Part shown: in pieces, positions 32,806 to 42,412 of the stretch
Numbering within the stretch: the stretch's first letter is position 1
Layout of the letters: each line of letters opens with the position of its first letter
NCBI RefSeq assembly: GCF_002869745.1
Contig: NZ_PNOS01000017.1
Coordinates: forward strand, 17,228 to 81,227
Origin: Oceaniglobus roseus
GTDB taxonomy: Bacteria; Pseudomonadota; Alphaproteobacteria; Rhodobacterales; Rhodobacteraceae
DNA: 64,000 bases
Direction of reading: 5' to 3'
Translations under genes and position numbers: made by a program
The notes under the pieces: generated by a model
Databases searched by the model: none
Seen by the model: the letters and a program-made list of their open reading frames with translations, nothing else
Told to the model about the DNA's origin: nothing

Positions 32806-35214
32806 ATGAGACGGGCGGCCCTTGTCGCGCTGCTGTCGCACTGGCGGCGGCGGCCGTTCCAGCTTCTGACGCTGCTCCTCGGCCTCGCCACGGCGACGGC
32901 GCTGTGGTCCGGGGTGCAGGCGATCAACGCCGAGGCGCGGGCCAGCTACGACCGCGCCGCCGGGGCGCTCGGCGCCACGCCGCGCCCGTCGCTCGCCCGG
33001 GCCGACGGTACGCCCATGGACGAGGCGCTGTTCGCGGCGCTGCGCCGCGCCGGCTGGCTGGTGACGCCGCTGGTCGAGGGGCGGGTGGAGACCGCGGGCG
33101 GGTCGCTGCGGATCCTCGGCGTCGATCCCTTCACCCTGCCGGGGGGCGACCTGCCCGAAGGTGCGGCGGGCGACGCGCTGGACCCGGCTTTCCTCGGCCT
33201 GCCCGGACGGCTGATCGTCTCGCCCGAGACGGCGGCGCGCATCGGCGGGCCGGAGCTGCCGCCGCTGATCGAGGTCGAGGGCGTCGCCCCCGGCATCGCC
33301 TATGCCGACATTCCCGCGGCGCAGGCGCTGCTGGGGCTCGACGGGCAACTCTCGCGCTTCGTCCTGCTCGACGGCCAGCCGGGGAACCGTCCTCCGCTGG
33401 ACGAGGTCGCGCCCGGGCTCTCGCTGCAACAGCCCCAGACCGGCGCCGACATGGCGCGGCTGACCGACAGCTTCCACCTGAACCTCACCGCCTTCGGCCT
33501 GCTCTCCTTCGCCGTGGGCCTGTTCATCGTCCGCGGCACCATCGGCCTCGCCTTCGAGCAGCGCCGCCCGATGTTCCGCACCCTGCGCGCCCTCGGCCTG
33601 CCCGCGGCCACCCTGCTCTGGCTGCTGCTGGCCGAACTTCTGGTCTTCGCGCTGATCGCCGGGGCCGCGGGGATCGCGCTCGGCTACCTCGTCGCCTCGG
33701 CACTGATCCCGGACGTCGCGGCGACGCTGCGCGGCCTCTACGGCGCCTCGGTCGAGGGCACGCTCAGCATCCGCCCGGTCTGGTGGCTGACCGGCCTCGG
33801 GATCGCCGTGCTCGGCACCGCGCTTGCCGCGCTGTCGTCGCTCTGGCAAGTGGCGCGGCTGCCCCTGCTCGCCCCCGCCCAGCCCCGCGCCTGGGCCAGG
33901 GCCAGCGAGGCAGGGCTGGTCTGGCAGGGGCTGGCCGCGCTCGGCCTCGCGGCGCTCTCGGGGCTGACGATATGGCTTGGCAGCGGGTTGATCGCCGCTT
34001 TCGTGATGCTCGGCGCCCTGCTGATCGCCGCGGCGCTGGCGTTGCCGCTCGTCCTTTACGGCGCGCTCTGGATCGGCGCGCGGCTGGCGAAGCGGCCCCT
34101 GGCGCAGTGGTTCTGGGCCGACACCCGCCAGCAGCTGCCGGGCCTGTCGCTGGCGCTGATGGCGCTGCTGCTGGCGCTGGCCGCCAACATCGGCGTCGGC
34201 ACCATGGTGTCGAGCTTCCGGCTGCCCTTCACCGGCTGGCTGGATCAACGGCTGGCGAGCGAGCTTTACGTCACCGCCGACAACCCCGAGCAGGCCGAGC
34301 GGCTGACCGGCTGGCTTGCCCCCCGCGTGCAGGCGATCCTGCCGATCATGAACACCGACGCCCGGATCGCGGGCCTGCCGGGCGAAATCTACGGCGTCGC
34401 CGACGATCCGACCTACCGCGACAACTGGCCCCTGATCGACCGCCTGCCCGACGTCTGGGACCGGGTCGCGGCGGGCGACGGCGTGCTGATCAACGAACAG
34501 CTCGCCCGTCGCACCGACACCTGGAGCGGCGGCACCATCGCCCTGCCCGGCTGGCCCGGGGCCCCGGTCGTCGGCGTCTACTCCGACTACGGCAATCCGC
34601 TGGGCCAGGTGCTGATGGGCCTCGACGCCCTGCGCGACCGGTTCCCCGAGGTCGAGGCGCTGCGCTTCGGGCTGCGCCTGCCGCGTGGCGAGGTGGCCGG
34701 GCTGACCCGCGCGCTGACGCAGGACTTCGGATTGTCCGCGGAGAACATCGTCGACCAGGCGGCGCTGAAGGCGTTCTCGATCCAGGTGTTCGAGCGCACC
34801 TTCACCGTCTCCCGCGCGCTCAACGTGCTGACGCTGGCGGTGGCGGGCTTCGCGATCCTGACCTCGCTGCTGACGCTCTCGGCCATGCGCCTGCCGCAGC
34901 TTGCCCCGGTCTGGGCGCTTGGCGTCACCCGTCGGGGGCTTGCGCGGCTGGAACTGGTGCGGGCGCTGGTGCTGGCGGGGCTGACGATGCTCTGCGCGCT
35001 GCCGGTGGGGCTGCTGCTGGCTTGGGTGCTGCTCGCGGTCATCAACGTCGCCGCCTTCGGCTGGAAGCTGCCGCTGTTCCTGTTCCCCTCCGACTGGGTC
35101 GTGCTCGGCGCGCTCTCGCTCGCCGCCGCGGGCCTCGCCGCCCTCTGGCCCGCCCTTTCCATTGCGCGCATCCCCCCGGCGCGGCTCTTGCAGGTGTTCG
35201 CCCATGAGAGATGA
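32806..35214 (+). CDS. FtsX-like ABC permease, fused double unit
   Basis: 802 residues: an N-terminal membrane helix (~14-35) and periplasmic domain, an FtsX-like four-helix block at ~230-380, further helices near 385-465, a second periplasmic domain (~470-670), and a C-terminal FtsX block (~680-800). It looks like two permease subunits (AttF and AttG) in one chain, forming the whole membrane part with the LolD-type ATPase. The cargo is unknown; it may move lipid or a lipid-linked compound handled by the next protein. Confidence 0.85.
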   Translation: MRRAALVALLSHWRRRPFQLLTLLLGLATATALWSGVQAINAEARASYDRAAGALGATPRPSLARADGTPMDEALFAALRRAGWLVTPLVEGRVETAGGSLRILGVDPFTLPGGDLPEGAAGDALDPAFLGLPGRLIVSPETAARIGGPELPPLIEVEGVAPGIAYADIPAAQALLGLDGQLSRFVLLDGQPGNRPPLDEVAPGLSLQQPQTGADMARLTDSFHLNLTAFGLLSFAVGLFIVRGTIGLAFEQRRPMFRTLRALGLPAATLLWLLLAELLVFALIAGAAGIALGYLVASALIPDVAATLRGLYGASVEGTLSIRPVWWLTGLGIAVLGTALAALSSLWQVARLPLLAPAQPRAWARASEAGLVWQGLAALGLAALSGLTIWLGSGLIAAFVMLGALLIAAALALPLVLYGALWIGARLAKRPLAQWFWADTRQQLPGLSLALMALLLALAANIGVGTMVSSFRLPFTGWLDQRLASELYVTADNPEQAERLTGWLAPRVQAILPIMNTDARIAGLPGEIYGVADDPTYRDNWPLIDRLPDVWDRVAAGDGVLINEQLARRTDTWSGGTIALPGWPGAPVVGVYSDYGNPLGQVLMGLDALRDRFPEVEALRFGLRLPRGEVAGLTRALTQDFGLSAENIVDQAALKAFSIQVFERTFTVSRALNVLTLAVAGFAILTSLLTLSAMRLPQLAPVWALGVTRRGLARLELVRALVLAGLTMLCALPVGLLLAWVLLAVINVAAFGWKLPLFLFPSDWVVLGALSLAAAGLAALWPALSIARIPPARLLQVFAHER

Positions 35215-35218
35215 CGCC

Positions 35219-36292
35219 ATGGCCACGAATCTCCGGCCCCTGCACCGTGCCTGCCTCCTCCTGCTCCTCCTGTTGCTGGCCGCCGTCCCCGAGGCCCGCG
35301 CCCAGGGCTTCGCCAACCTCGGACAGGCCGCCGAGGGCTATGCCATGCCCGCCCCCGGCCCCTTCGCCTTCCCAAAGGATCACGGCCCCCACCCGGGCTT
35401 CCGCATCGAATGGTGGTACGTCACCGCCAACCTCGAAGGCGCCGACGGCACGCCCTACGGCATCCAGTGGACGCTGTTCCGCACCGCGCTGAAGCCCGGG
35501 GCCGACCTCGGGCCCGGGTGGAGCAGCGCTGAGGGCTGGATGGGCCACGCCGCCCTCACCACCCCCGAGCGCCACTTCGTCGCCGAACGTCGCGGGCGCG
35601 GCGGCACCGGGCAGGCCGGCGTGTCTCTGGAAAAGGGCTTCGACGCCTGGATCGACGAGTGGCGGATGCAGGGGCCGGACATCGACCACGTGCGCCTGAA
35701 CGCCGAGGGGCCGGATTTCGGCTACGACCTGCAGCTTGCCGCCGAGGGCCCGCTGGTGGCGCAGGGCGACGGCGGCTATTCGGTGAAATCGGCCAGCGGA
35801 CAGGCCAGCCGCTACTACTCGCAGCCCTTCTACCGCGTCACCGGCACGCTGGCGCTGCCGGATGGCGCGGTCGAGGTGACGGGGCAGGCCTGGCTCGACC
35901 GGGAATGGTCCTCGCAGCTTCTCGACGCGACGCAGGAGGGGTGGGACTGGATCAGCCTGCATTTCGACAGCGGCGCCAAGCTGATGGGCTTCGTGCTGCG
36001 CGAAGGCAGCGGCGGTTTCACCTCCGCGACCTGGATCGCGCCGGACGGCACCCCGACCCCCTATCCCGACGGCGCGTTGCGGATGACGCCGCTTGATCGC
36101 CATGCGGTGCAGGGGCGCACCGTGCCGGTGGAATGGCGGGTGGAACTGCCCGCGCGGGACCTCGACGTGACGATCGCCGCCCTGAACCGCGACGCCTGGA
36201 TGGCGACCAGCGTGCCCTACTGGGAAGGCCCGGTGACGATCGAGGGCAGCGAAGGCGGGCGCGGCTACCTGGAGATGACGGGATATGACTGA
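35219..36292 (+). CDS. AttH/CrtC-like lipocalin-fold exported protein
   Basis: 357 residues; signal peptide MATNLRPLHRACLLLLLL with cleavage about ARA|QG. FRIEWWYVTANLEG near residue 55 and WLDREWSSQLLD near residue 225 are the paired motifs of the AttH/carotenoid 1,2-hydratase family. In attEFGH-like operons this protein is periplasmic and of unknown, perhaps lipid-related, function. The ATG at 35219 has GAGAG upstream; an ATG at 35204 overlapping the permease gene is possible but spoils the signal peptide. Confidence 0.8.
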   Translation: MATNLRPLHRACLLLLLLLLAAVPEARAQGFANLGQAAEGYAMPAPGPFAFPKDHGPHPGFRIEWWYVTANLEGADGTPYGIQWTLFRTALKPGADLGPGWSSAEGWMGHAALTTPERHFVAERRGRGGTGQAGVSLEKGFDAWIDEWRMQGPDIDHVRLNAEGPDFGYDLQLAAEGPLVAQGDGGYSVKSASGQASRYYSQPFYRVTGTLALPDGAVEVTGQAWLDREWSSQLLDATQEGWDWISLHFDSGAKLMGFVLREGSGGFTSATWIAPDGTPTPYPDGALRMTPLDRHAVQGRTVPVEWRVELPARDLDVTIAALNRDAWMATSVPYWEGPVTIEGSEGGRGYLEMTGYD

Positions 36293-36839
36293 GCATGCCC
36301 TTGCCGCCTGGCTGGATCGCGCCTGGCGGCTGCTGGAGGAGGGCGTTGCCAACGCCTCTGCGCCCTGCCGCACGGGCGTTCTGGCGACGGCGGGGCGCGC
36401 GGGCGGGGCCGAGGCGCGGTGGGTCGTCCTGCGCCGCGCCGCGCGGGATCTCGCGGAGGTCGAGGTCCACACCGACAGCGCCTCGGACAAGGTGGCTGAG
36501 CTGGCCCGCGATCCCCTTGCCACGCTGGGGTTCTACGCACCGGACCCGAAGGTGCAGCTGCGCCTGCGCCTGTCGGTGCGGATCCTGACCGGCGACGCGG
36601 TGGCCGACCGCTGGGCACGGATCCCGGAAGCGGCGCGCAAGGCTTATGGCGGGGAGCCTGCGCCCGGCGCCCCCCTCGCCGCGCCCGAGGACCATGCGCC
36701 CGGCGTCTCGCGCGACCGCTTCGCCGTGCTGGTCGGCAGGGTCGACGAGATCGACATGCTGCACCTCGGCGCAGACCGCCACCGCCGCGCCCGCTTCGCC
36801 GCCGCGGACGGCTTCGCGGGCGGCTGGATCGCGCCCTGA
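36285..36839 (+). CDS. Pyridoxamine 5'-phosphate oxidase-fold flavoprotein
   Basis: 184 residues. Split-barrel FMN-binding pattern: ARWVVLRRAARDLAEVEVHTD, DKVAELARDPLATLGFY, VQLRLRLSVRILTGD. Shorter than true PdxH (about 215) and without its C-terminal substrate segment, so a general flavin or heme-binding oxidoreductase is likelier. It overlaps the AttH-like gene by 8 bases. Confidence 0.75.
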   Translation: MTEHALAAWLDRAWRLLEEGVANASAPCRTGVLATAGRAGGAEARWVVLRRAARDLAEVEVHTDSASDKVAELARDPLATLGFYAPDPKVQLRLRLSVRILTGDAVADRWARIPEAARKAYGGEPAPGAPLAAPEDHAPGVSRDRFAVLVGRVDEIDMLHLGADRHRRARFAAADGFAGGWIAP

Positions 36840-36935
36840 GCCCCTGGGCAGGGGCGCACGGGGCCGACCGCCTCGCCTTTCGCCGCCAACCGTTCTACTG
36901 AGGCGCCAGCCCGTAGCCGAAGACCCGAGCCGCCC

Positions 36936-39134
36936 ATGCCGATGCCCGCCGCCCTCCTGCCCCTGACCCGCGACCTGCTGCTGGTCGGCGGCGGCCATGC
37001 CCATGCCCTGCTGCTGCGCCGATGGGGGATGAAGCCGCTGCCCGGCACACGCGTCACCGTCATCAACCCCGGCCCCACCGCGCCCTATACGGGGATGCTG
37101 CCGGGCTTCGTCGCCGGCCACTACACGCGGGAAGAGCTGGAGATCGACCTCGTCCGCCTCGCGCGCTTCGCGGGCGCCCGGCTGATCCTCGGCCGGGCCG
37201 AGGCGATGGACCCGGAGGCGGGCCATGTCACCGTGGCGGGCCGGGGACGGCTGCGCTTCGACGTCGCCTCGATCGACATCGGCATCCATTCCGGGATGCC
37301 CGACCTGCCGGGCTTCGCCGAACACGCCACCGCCGCGAAGCCGCTGGAGACCTTTGCCCGCGGCTGGTCCGCCCACCTCGACCGCCTGCGCGCCGATCCC
37401 GCGCTGGCCGGGCGGGGCCTTGCCGTGATCGGCGGCGGGGTTGCGGGGGTCGAGCTGGCGATGGCCATGGTGCACGGCGCGCGGCAGGCGGCGGGCCGGG
37501 TCGGGCCGGTCCACGTCATCGAGGCCGGGGCGGCGCTGACGGGGATCGGGGACGGCGCGGCACGGGCGCTGCGCGCGCGGCTCGCGGCCATGGGGATCGT
37601 GCTGCTGGAAGAGGCGAAGGTCGAACGGCTCGACGCCGGGGGGCTGACCCTGGCCGACGGCCGCCGCATCCCCGCCGCCTTCACCACCGGCGCCGCCGGG
37701 GCGCGGCCCCACGGGTGGCTCGCCCGGACGGGGGTCGCGCTGAAGGACGGCTTCGTGCGCGTCGGCCCGACCCTCGCGACCGTGGAGCATCCCGACGTCT
37801 TCGCCGTGGGCGACTGCGCCCACATGGACCACGCGCCGCGGCCCAAGGCGGGCGTCTTCGCCGTGCGCCAGGCGCCGGTGCTCTACGACAACATCTGCGC
37901 CGCGCTCGGGGCGGGAAGTCCGCGCCCCTACCGGCCGCAGAGGGATTACCTCAAGCTGATCTCGCTCGGCGAGAAGGCGGCGGTGGCGGACAAGTTCGGC
38001 CTGCGCCTCGAAGGGCGGCTGCTGTGGCGCTGGAAGGACCGGATCGACCGCGCCTTCATGGACCGCCTTGCCGACCTGCCGACGATGAAGCCCCCGGCCC
38101 TGCCCGCCTTCCGCGCGGCAGGCATGGAGGCGGCACTGAACGGCGGCAAGCCGATGTGCGGCGGCTGCGGCTCGAAACTCGGTCAGGCGGGCCTGCGCGA
38201 GGCGCTGGCCGCCTTGCCCCCGGTGCGCCGCGCCGATGTCGAGAGCGCGCCGGGCGACGACGCGGCGATCCTCTCCGTCGGCGGCGCGAAACAGGTGCTG
38301 ACCACCGACCACCTGCGCGCCTTCACCGAGGATCCGGCGCTGCTGTCGCGCATCGCCGCGGTCCACGCCCTTGGCGACGTCTTCGCCATGGGCGCCGAAC
38401 CGCAGGCGGCGCTGGCGACCGTGATCCTGCCCCGCGCTGCCCCCGAGATCCACGCCGACATGATGGCCGAGATCATGGGCGCCGCCTCCGGCGTCTTCCG
38501 CGCCGAGGGGGCCGAGATCGCGGGCGGGCACACGATGATCGGCGAGGCGCTGAGCCTCGGCTTCACCGTCACCGGGCTGCCCGACCGGGCGGTGACGCTG
38601 GCGGGCGCGCAACACGGCGATGCGCTGCTCCTGACCAAGCCGATCGGCAGCGGCACGATCCTTGCGGGCGAGATGGCGCTTGCGGCCCGCGGCCCGTGGG
38701 TCGCCGGTGCGCTGGCGGCGATGCAGCAGAGCCAGGGCGCGGCCTCGCGGGTGCTGAAGGCGTCCGCGCGGGCGATGACCGACGTCACGGGGTTCGGGCT
38801 GGCGGGGCACCTCATGGGGATCCTGCGCGCCTCGGGCTGCGCGGCCGAGCTGGTGCTGGACGACATGCCGCTCATGGACGGCGCGGCCGAGCTTGCGCGG
38901 CAGGGCGTGCGCTCGACCCTCCACCCCCAGAACCGCGGCCTTGCCTCGGCCATGACCCTGCCCGACCGGGCGGAGGCGGAACTGCTGTTCGATCCGCAGA
39001 CCGCGGGCGGGCTGCTGGCCGCGGTGCCGGAGGAGGCGGTCGAGGGGCTTCTGGAACGGCTCCGGCAGGAGGGATACGCGGCGGTCCGGATCGGGCGGAT
39101 CGTTGAGGGCGCGCCCTTCATCGCCGTGCTCTGA
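36936..39134 (+). CDS. selD: Selenide, water dikinase fused to a pyridine nucleotide-disulphide oxidoreductase-like domain
   Basis: 732 residues. Residues ~10-370 are an NDH-2-like FAD/NAD domain (LLLVGGGHAHALLL; LAVIGGGVAGVELA; VFAVGDCAHM). Residues ~405-732 are SelD: GGCGSK with C411 and K414 equal to the catalytic Cys17/Lys20 of the E. coli enzyme, then PGDDAAIL, DVTGFGLAGHL and FDPQTAGGLL. SelD makes selenophosphate from selenide and ATP; the flavin domain may reduce the selenium donor. It converges on the tRNA selenouridine synthase gene, its evident user. Confidence 0.93.
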   Translation: MPMPAALLPLTRDLLLVGGGHAHALLLRRWGMKPLPGTRVTVINPGPTAPYTGMLPGFVAGHYTREELEIDLVRLARFAGARLILGRAEAMDPEAGHVTVAGRGRLRFDVASIDIGIHSGMPDLPGFAEHATAAKPLETFARGWSAHLDRLRADPALAGRGLAVIGGGVAGVELAMAMVHGARQAAGRVGPVHVIEAGAALTGIGDGAARALRARLAAMGIVLLEEAKVERLDAGGLTLADGRRIPAAFTTGAAGARPHGWLARTGVALKDGFVRVGPTLATVEHPDVFAVGDCAHMDHAPRPKAGVFAVRQAPVLYDNICAALGAGSPRPYRPQRDYLKLISLGEKAAVADKFGLRLEGRLLWRWKDRIDRAFMDRLADLPTMKPPALPAFRAAGMEAALNGGKPMCGGCGSKLGQAGLREALAALPPVRRADVESAPGDDAAILSVGGAKQVLTTDHLRAFTEDPALLSRIAAVHALGDVFAMGAEPQAALATVILPRAAPEIHADMMAEIMGAASGVFRAEGAEIAGGHTMIGEALSLGFTVTGLPDRAVTLAGAQHGDALLLTKPIGSGTILAGEMALAARGPWVAGALAAMQQSQGAASRVLKASARAMTDVTGFGLAGHLMGILRASGCAAELVLDDMPLMDGAAELARQGVRSTLHPQNRGLASAMTLPDRAEAELLFDPQTAGGLLAAVPEEAVEGLLERLRQEGYAAVRIGRIVEGAPFIAVL

Positions 39135-39158
39135 GCGCGGCGGGACAGTCGCGGCCGA

Positions 39159-40202
39159 TCAGCCCTTCGGCATCAGCGCCGCGATCCGGTCGGCCGCCCG
39201 CTCAAGCCCTTGGGCGTCCAGCGTCCCGGCCTCGACCACCCCAAGGCGAACCGGCTCGCCCCGCTCGCGGCCATAGCGGGGGTCGTAGTGGTGCTCCATC
39301 AGCTCGGCCGCCAAGGTCAGCAGGTCGTTCTCCTGCGCCATCTTCTGCCAGCGCGCCACCCGCTCGGCCCCCTGGAGCCGCCGGAGCGCGCCAAGCGTCT
39401 CGTGCAGCCGGACCGAGCCCGGCGGATAGTCGTTGTAGGCGCGCAGCAGGTAGGCGGCGCGCGCCGCCATGGGCGCCTGCATCTCGATCCGCGGCGCGGC
39501 GCGCATGGCGGCCCAGAGCGAGGGCGGCACGATCCGCTGGCCCACCTTGCTCGACTCCGCCTCGATCAGCACCGGCACGCCGGGGGTCAGCCCCGCGACG
39601 ACCTCGGCCAGCCTCGTCTCGAACCCCTTCTGCCCCGGCTGCTCCCCCCGGTCGCCGAAGAGAGAGCCGCGGTGGTTGGCAAGCCCCTCCAGGTCGACGA
39701 TCTGCACCCCCCGCGCCGCCGCGAGGTGCAGAAGCTCGGTCTTCGCCGTGCCGGTGTTGCCGTCGAGCAGGACCACCGGGCAGGGAAAGGGATCGTCGTA
39801 GAGCATCGCCTTCACGGTGGCGCGGTAGCTGCGATAGCCGCCCTCGATCACCTCGGCCCGCCAACCGATCTGGGTCAGGATGGAGGCGAAGCTGTTCGAC
39901 CGCTGCCCGCCCCGCCAGCAATAGACAAGCGGCCGCCAGCCGCCGTCGTGGTGCGCGAGCGGTCCCTCGATATGGGCGGCGGCGTTGCGGGCCACCAGCG
40001 CGGCGCCGATCTTGCGGGCGTCGAAGGCGCTGACCTGCTTGTAGAGCGTGCCGACCTTCGCCCGCTCCGCGTCGCTGAGCACGGGAAGCGAGATCGCGCC
40101 GGGCACGTGGTCCTCGGCGTATTCCGAGGGCGAGCGGACGTCGATCACGGTGTCGAAGCCGTGCTGCATCGCGTCGGCGAATGTCTTGAGCGGAAGGGCC
40201 AT
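39159..40202 (-). CDS. mnmH: tRNA 2-selenouridine synthase
   Basis: 347 residues (also known as selU, ybbB). N-terminal rhodanese domain with catalytic C95 in VYCWRGGQRS; P-loop GNTGTAKT (148-155) in the C-terminal half. It geranylates 2-thiouridine at the wobble position of certain tRNAs and replaces the group with selenium from selenophosphate. It converges with selD with a 24-base gap. No selA, selB or tRNA-Sec gene is in the window, so the selenium here at least serves tRNA modification. Confidence 0.93.
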   Translation of the reverse strand: MALPLKTFADAMQHGFDTVIDVRSPSEYAEDHVPGAISLPVLSDAERAKVGTLYKQVSAFDARKIGAALVARNAAAHIEGPLAHHDGGWRPLVYCWRGGQRSNSFASILTQIGWRAEVIEGGYRSYRATVKAMLYDDPFPCPVVLLDGNTGTAKTELLHLAAARGVQIVDLEGLANHRGSLFGDRGEQPGQKGFETRLAEVVAGLTPGVPVLIEAESSKVGQRIVPPSLWAAMRAAPRIEMQAPMAARAAYLLRAYNDYPPGSVRLHETLGALRRLQGAERVARWQKMAQENDLLTLAAELMEHHYDPRYGRERGEPVRLGVVEAGTLDAQGLERAADRIAALMPKG

Positions 40203-40244
40203 GGCGCGCTGCCTACCCCAAGGTCCGCGCGGCGGGAAGCCCCC

Positions 40245-41147
40245 TCACGCCAGCAGCGCCTCGGCCATCGCCGCGCCGCTGGCCCAGGCATGACCCGCCC
40301 GGGGCCCGAGCGCCCAGTCGCCCCCGGCCAGAACCCTGCCCCCCGCTTCGGAGAGGAACGGCCGGCCCAGCGGACGCGCGGTGCGGGCGAAGCGCCAGCG
40401 GTGGGCCATGGCGATCGCGGGCAGCGTGGTGGTGCCAAGCTGCGCCATGAGCGCGTTCAGCAGCACCGGGCGGATGCGCTCGGCCTCCTGCTCCAGATGC
40501 GCGCGGCTCCAGCCGGGGCTGGCATGGGCGACCCAGACCGGGCGGCCGCGGTCCTGACGCAGGATCGCCGCGAAGGGCTCCGCCGTGGCGGGTGCGTTCG
40601 GCTTCGGATCCACCGTCCAGCCCGCCATGAGGGTCCAGCAGGGATCCATCACGACGGACTCGAGCGCGCCGACGCCGTTGCCGCCAAGGACGCCCGACAG
40701 CACCCGGCGCGCCTGCACCACCGGAATGGCCGAGATCACCCGGTCGAACCGGCCCAGCTCCTGCCCATGGGCCGCGACCAGCCGGAAGCCCGCGCCTTGC
40801 GTCAGCACCTGCTCGACCGTCACCTCGCGCCGGATCTCCAACCCCTCGGCCAGTGGCTTCACCAGCCCGCTCATCCCCGGCAGGCCGCGGTGGGTGTTCG
40901 GCGCGCTGCCCGTGGGGTCCGCAGCCCCCGCCGCCTCGGCCTCCGCCAGCCAGGCGGAAAGCCCGCTGCCCGCCGGATCGACACCCGGCGCACCGTGATC
41001 GAAGGCCCAGCCCTCGCGCCGCCGGCTCGCCAGCCGCCCGCCCAGGCCGCGGCTCTTGTCGAAGACGGTCACTTCCTGCCCCGCATCCGCCAGCCGCCGC
41101 GCCGCGACGAGCCCCGCAAGCCCCGCGCCGATCACCGCAATCTCCAT
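40245..41147 (-). CDS. FAD-dependent oxidoreductase, renalase/amine-oxidase-like
   Basis: 300 residues. N-terminal dinucleotide fold MEIAVIGAGLAGLVAARRL, then FDKSRGLGGRLASRR and AFDHGAP, the pattern of renalase-like NAD(P)/FAD oxidoreductases; C-terminal VLAGGDWALGPRAGHAWASG closes the FAD site. These enzymes oxidise non-canonical NAD(P)H isomers or amines; the substrate here is unknown. It is transcribed away from the P450 gene, 83 bases apart. Confidence 0.75.
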   Translation of the reverse strand: MEIAVIGAGLAGLVAARRLADAGQEVTVFDKSRGLGGRLASRRREGWAFDHGAPGVDPAGSGLSAWLAEAEAAGAADPTGSAPNTHRGLPGMSGLVKPLAEGLEIRREVTVEQVLTQGAGFRLVAAHGQELGRFDRVISAIPVVQARRVLSGVLGGNGVGALESVVMDPCWTLMAGWTVDPKPNAPATAEPFAAILRQDRGRPVWVAHASPGWSRAHLEQEAERIRPVLLNALMAQLGTTTLPAIAMAHRWRFARTARPLGRPFLSEAGGRVLAGGDWALGPRAGHAWASGAAMAEALLA

Positions 41148-41230
41148 GCCTCGCCTCCCCTGTCCGTCCGGCCAAGACTAGGGCCACGGCGCGCGATTGC
41201 CAGCGCCGCCGCCGCGTCCTAAGGGGAGGC

Positions 41231-42412
41231 ATGGAACGCTTCAGCCAGTCCCCCGCCGATCCCGCCTTCGTCCAGTCGCCCTATGCCGCCTACGACCGGG
41301 CGCGCGGCCTTGGCGATATCGTCTTCTGGGAGGACTACGGCCTGCCCGCCGCCACCAGCCACGCCGCCGTCTCCGCCATCATGCGCGACCGTCGGCTGGG
41401 ACGCGAGGCGCCGCCCGAATGCGCCGAGCCGGTCGCGCCCCACACCGAGGCCTTTTATGCCGTCGAGGCCCATTCCATGCTGGAGCTGGAGCCGCCCCGC
41501 CACACCCGGCTGCGCGGTCTGGTCCTGCGGGCCTTTACCTCGCGCCGGATCGCGGGCCTCGGTCCCGAGATCGAGGCGCTGTGCCACCGGCTGATCGATG
41601 GCTTCGGCGGCGAGGTCGAGCTTCTGTCGGCCTATGCCCGCACGGTGCCGGTGACGGTGATTGCCCGGCTGCTCGGCGTGCCCGACAGCATGGGCGCGCA
41701 GCTCCTGGCCTGGTCGGGCGCGATGGTGGCGATGTACCGCGCCGGGCGCACCCGCGCCGAGGAGGAGGAGGCGGACCGCGCGGCGGCGGAGTTCGCCGGC
41801 TTCCTGCGCGCCCATATCGAGGCGCGCCGGTCGCGCCCCGCCGACGACCTGCTGACCCACCTGATCGCGGCCGAGGAGGATGGCGCGCGGCTCTCGCCGG
41901 ACGAGATGATCTCGACCTGCATCCTGCTGCTGAACGCGGGCCACGAGGCGACGGTGCACAGCCTCGGCAACGGGGTGAAGACGCTGCTGGAGACCGGCGT
42001 GGCCTTCGACCCCGCGAAGGCCGCGGAAACCGCGGAGGAGATCCTGCGCTTCGATCCGCCGCTGCACCTGTTCACCCGCTGGGTCTATGAGCCGGTCACG
42101 CTGTTCGGCCACGCCTTCGCACGGGGAGACCGGGTGGCCTGCCTGCTCGGCGCAGCGAACCGCGATCCCGCCGTCTACGATGCGCCGGAGCAGTTCCGGC
42201 CCGAGCGTTTCGCCACGGGCGCGCCCGCCCACATGGCCTTCGGCGCGGGGCCGCATTTTTGCGTCGGCGCGCCGCTCGCCCGGCTCGAGTTGCAGATCGC
42301 GCTGAGGGTGCTGTTCGACCGCTGCCCGAAGCTGCGGCTGGCGGCGCCGCCGCGCTATGGCGACATCTACCACTTCCACGGCCTCGCCCGGCTGGACGTC
42401 ACTCCGGCCTGA
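41231..42412 (+). CDS. Cytochrome P450
   Basis: 393 residues, soluble bacterial type. Heme-binding FGAGPHFCVGAPLARLE with Cys344, I-helix oxygen-activation motif NAGHEAT (235-241), the ExxR in EEILRFDPP, and ELEPPRHTRLRGLVLRAF (C-helix). The ATG at 41231 follows AAGGGGAGG. It probably hydroxylates a small hydrophobic compound; no ferredoxin or reductase gene is next to it, so electron partners are elsewhere. Its last 14 bases overlap the end of the converging glycosyltransferase gene. Confidence 0.9.
   Translation: MERFSQSPADPAFVQSPYAAYDRARGLGDIVFWEDYGLPAATSHAAVSAIMRDRRLGREAPPECAEPVAPHTEAFYAVEAHSMLELEPPRHTRLRGLVLRAFTSRRIAGLGPEIEALCHRLIDGFGGEVELLSAYARTVPVTVIARLLGVPDSMGAQLLAWSGAMVAMYRAGRTRAEEEEADRAAAEFAGFLRAHIEARRSRPADDLLTHLIAAEEDGARLSPDEMISTCILLLNAGHEATVHSLGNGVKTLLETGVAFDPAKAAETAEEILRFDPPLHLFTRWVYEPVTLFGHAFARGDRVACLLGAANRDPAVYDAPEQFRPERFATGAPAHMAFGAGPHFCVGAPLARLELQIALRVLFDRCPKLRLAAPPRYGDIYHFHGLARLDVTPA

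Noticed and set aside
32725..35316. An 863-codon open frame opposite the FtsX-type permease
   Set aside because: Shadow of the permease gene: Gln/Arg-rich, no domains.
36018..38924. A 968-codon open frame opposite selD
   Set aside because: Low-complexity Arg/Gly/Ala product; the sense strand encodes a clearly conserved SelD fusion.
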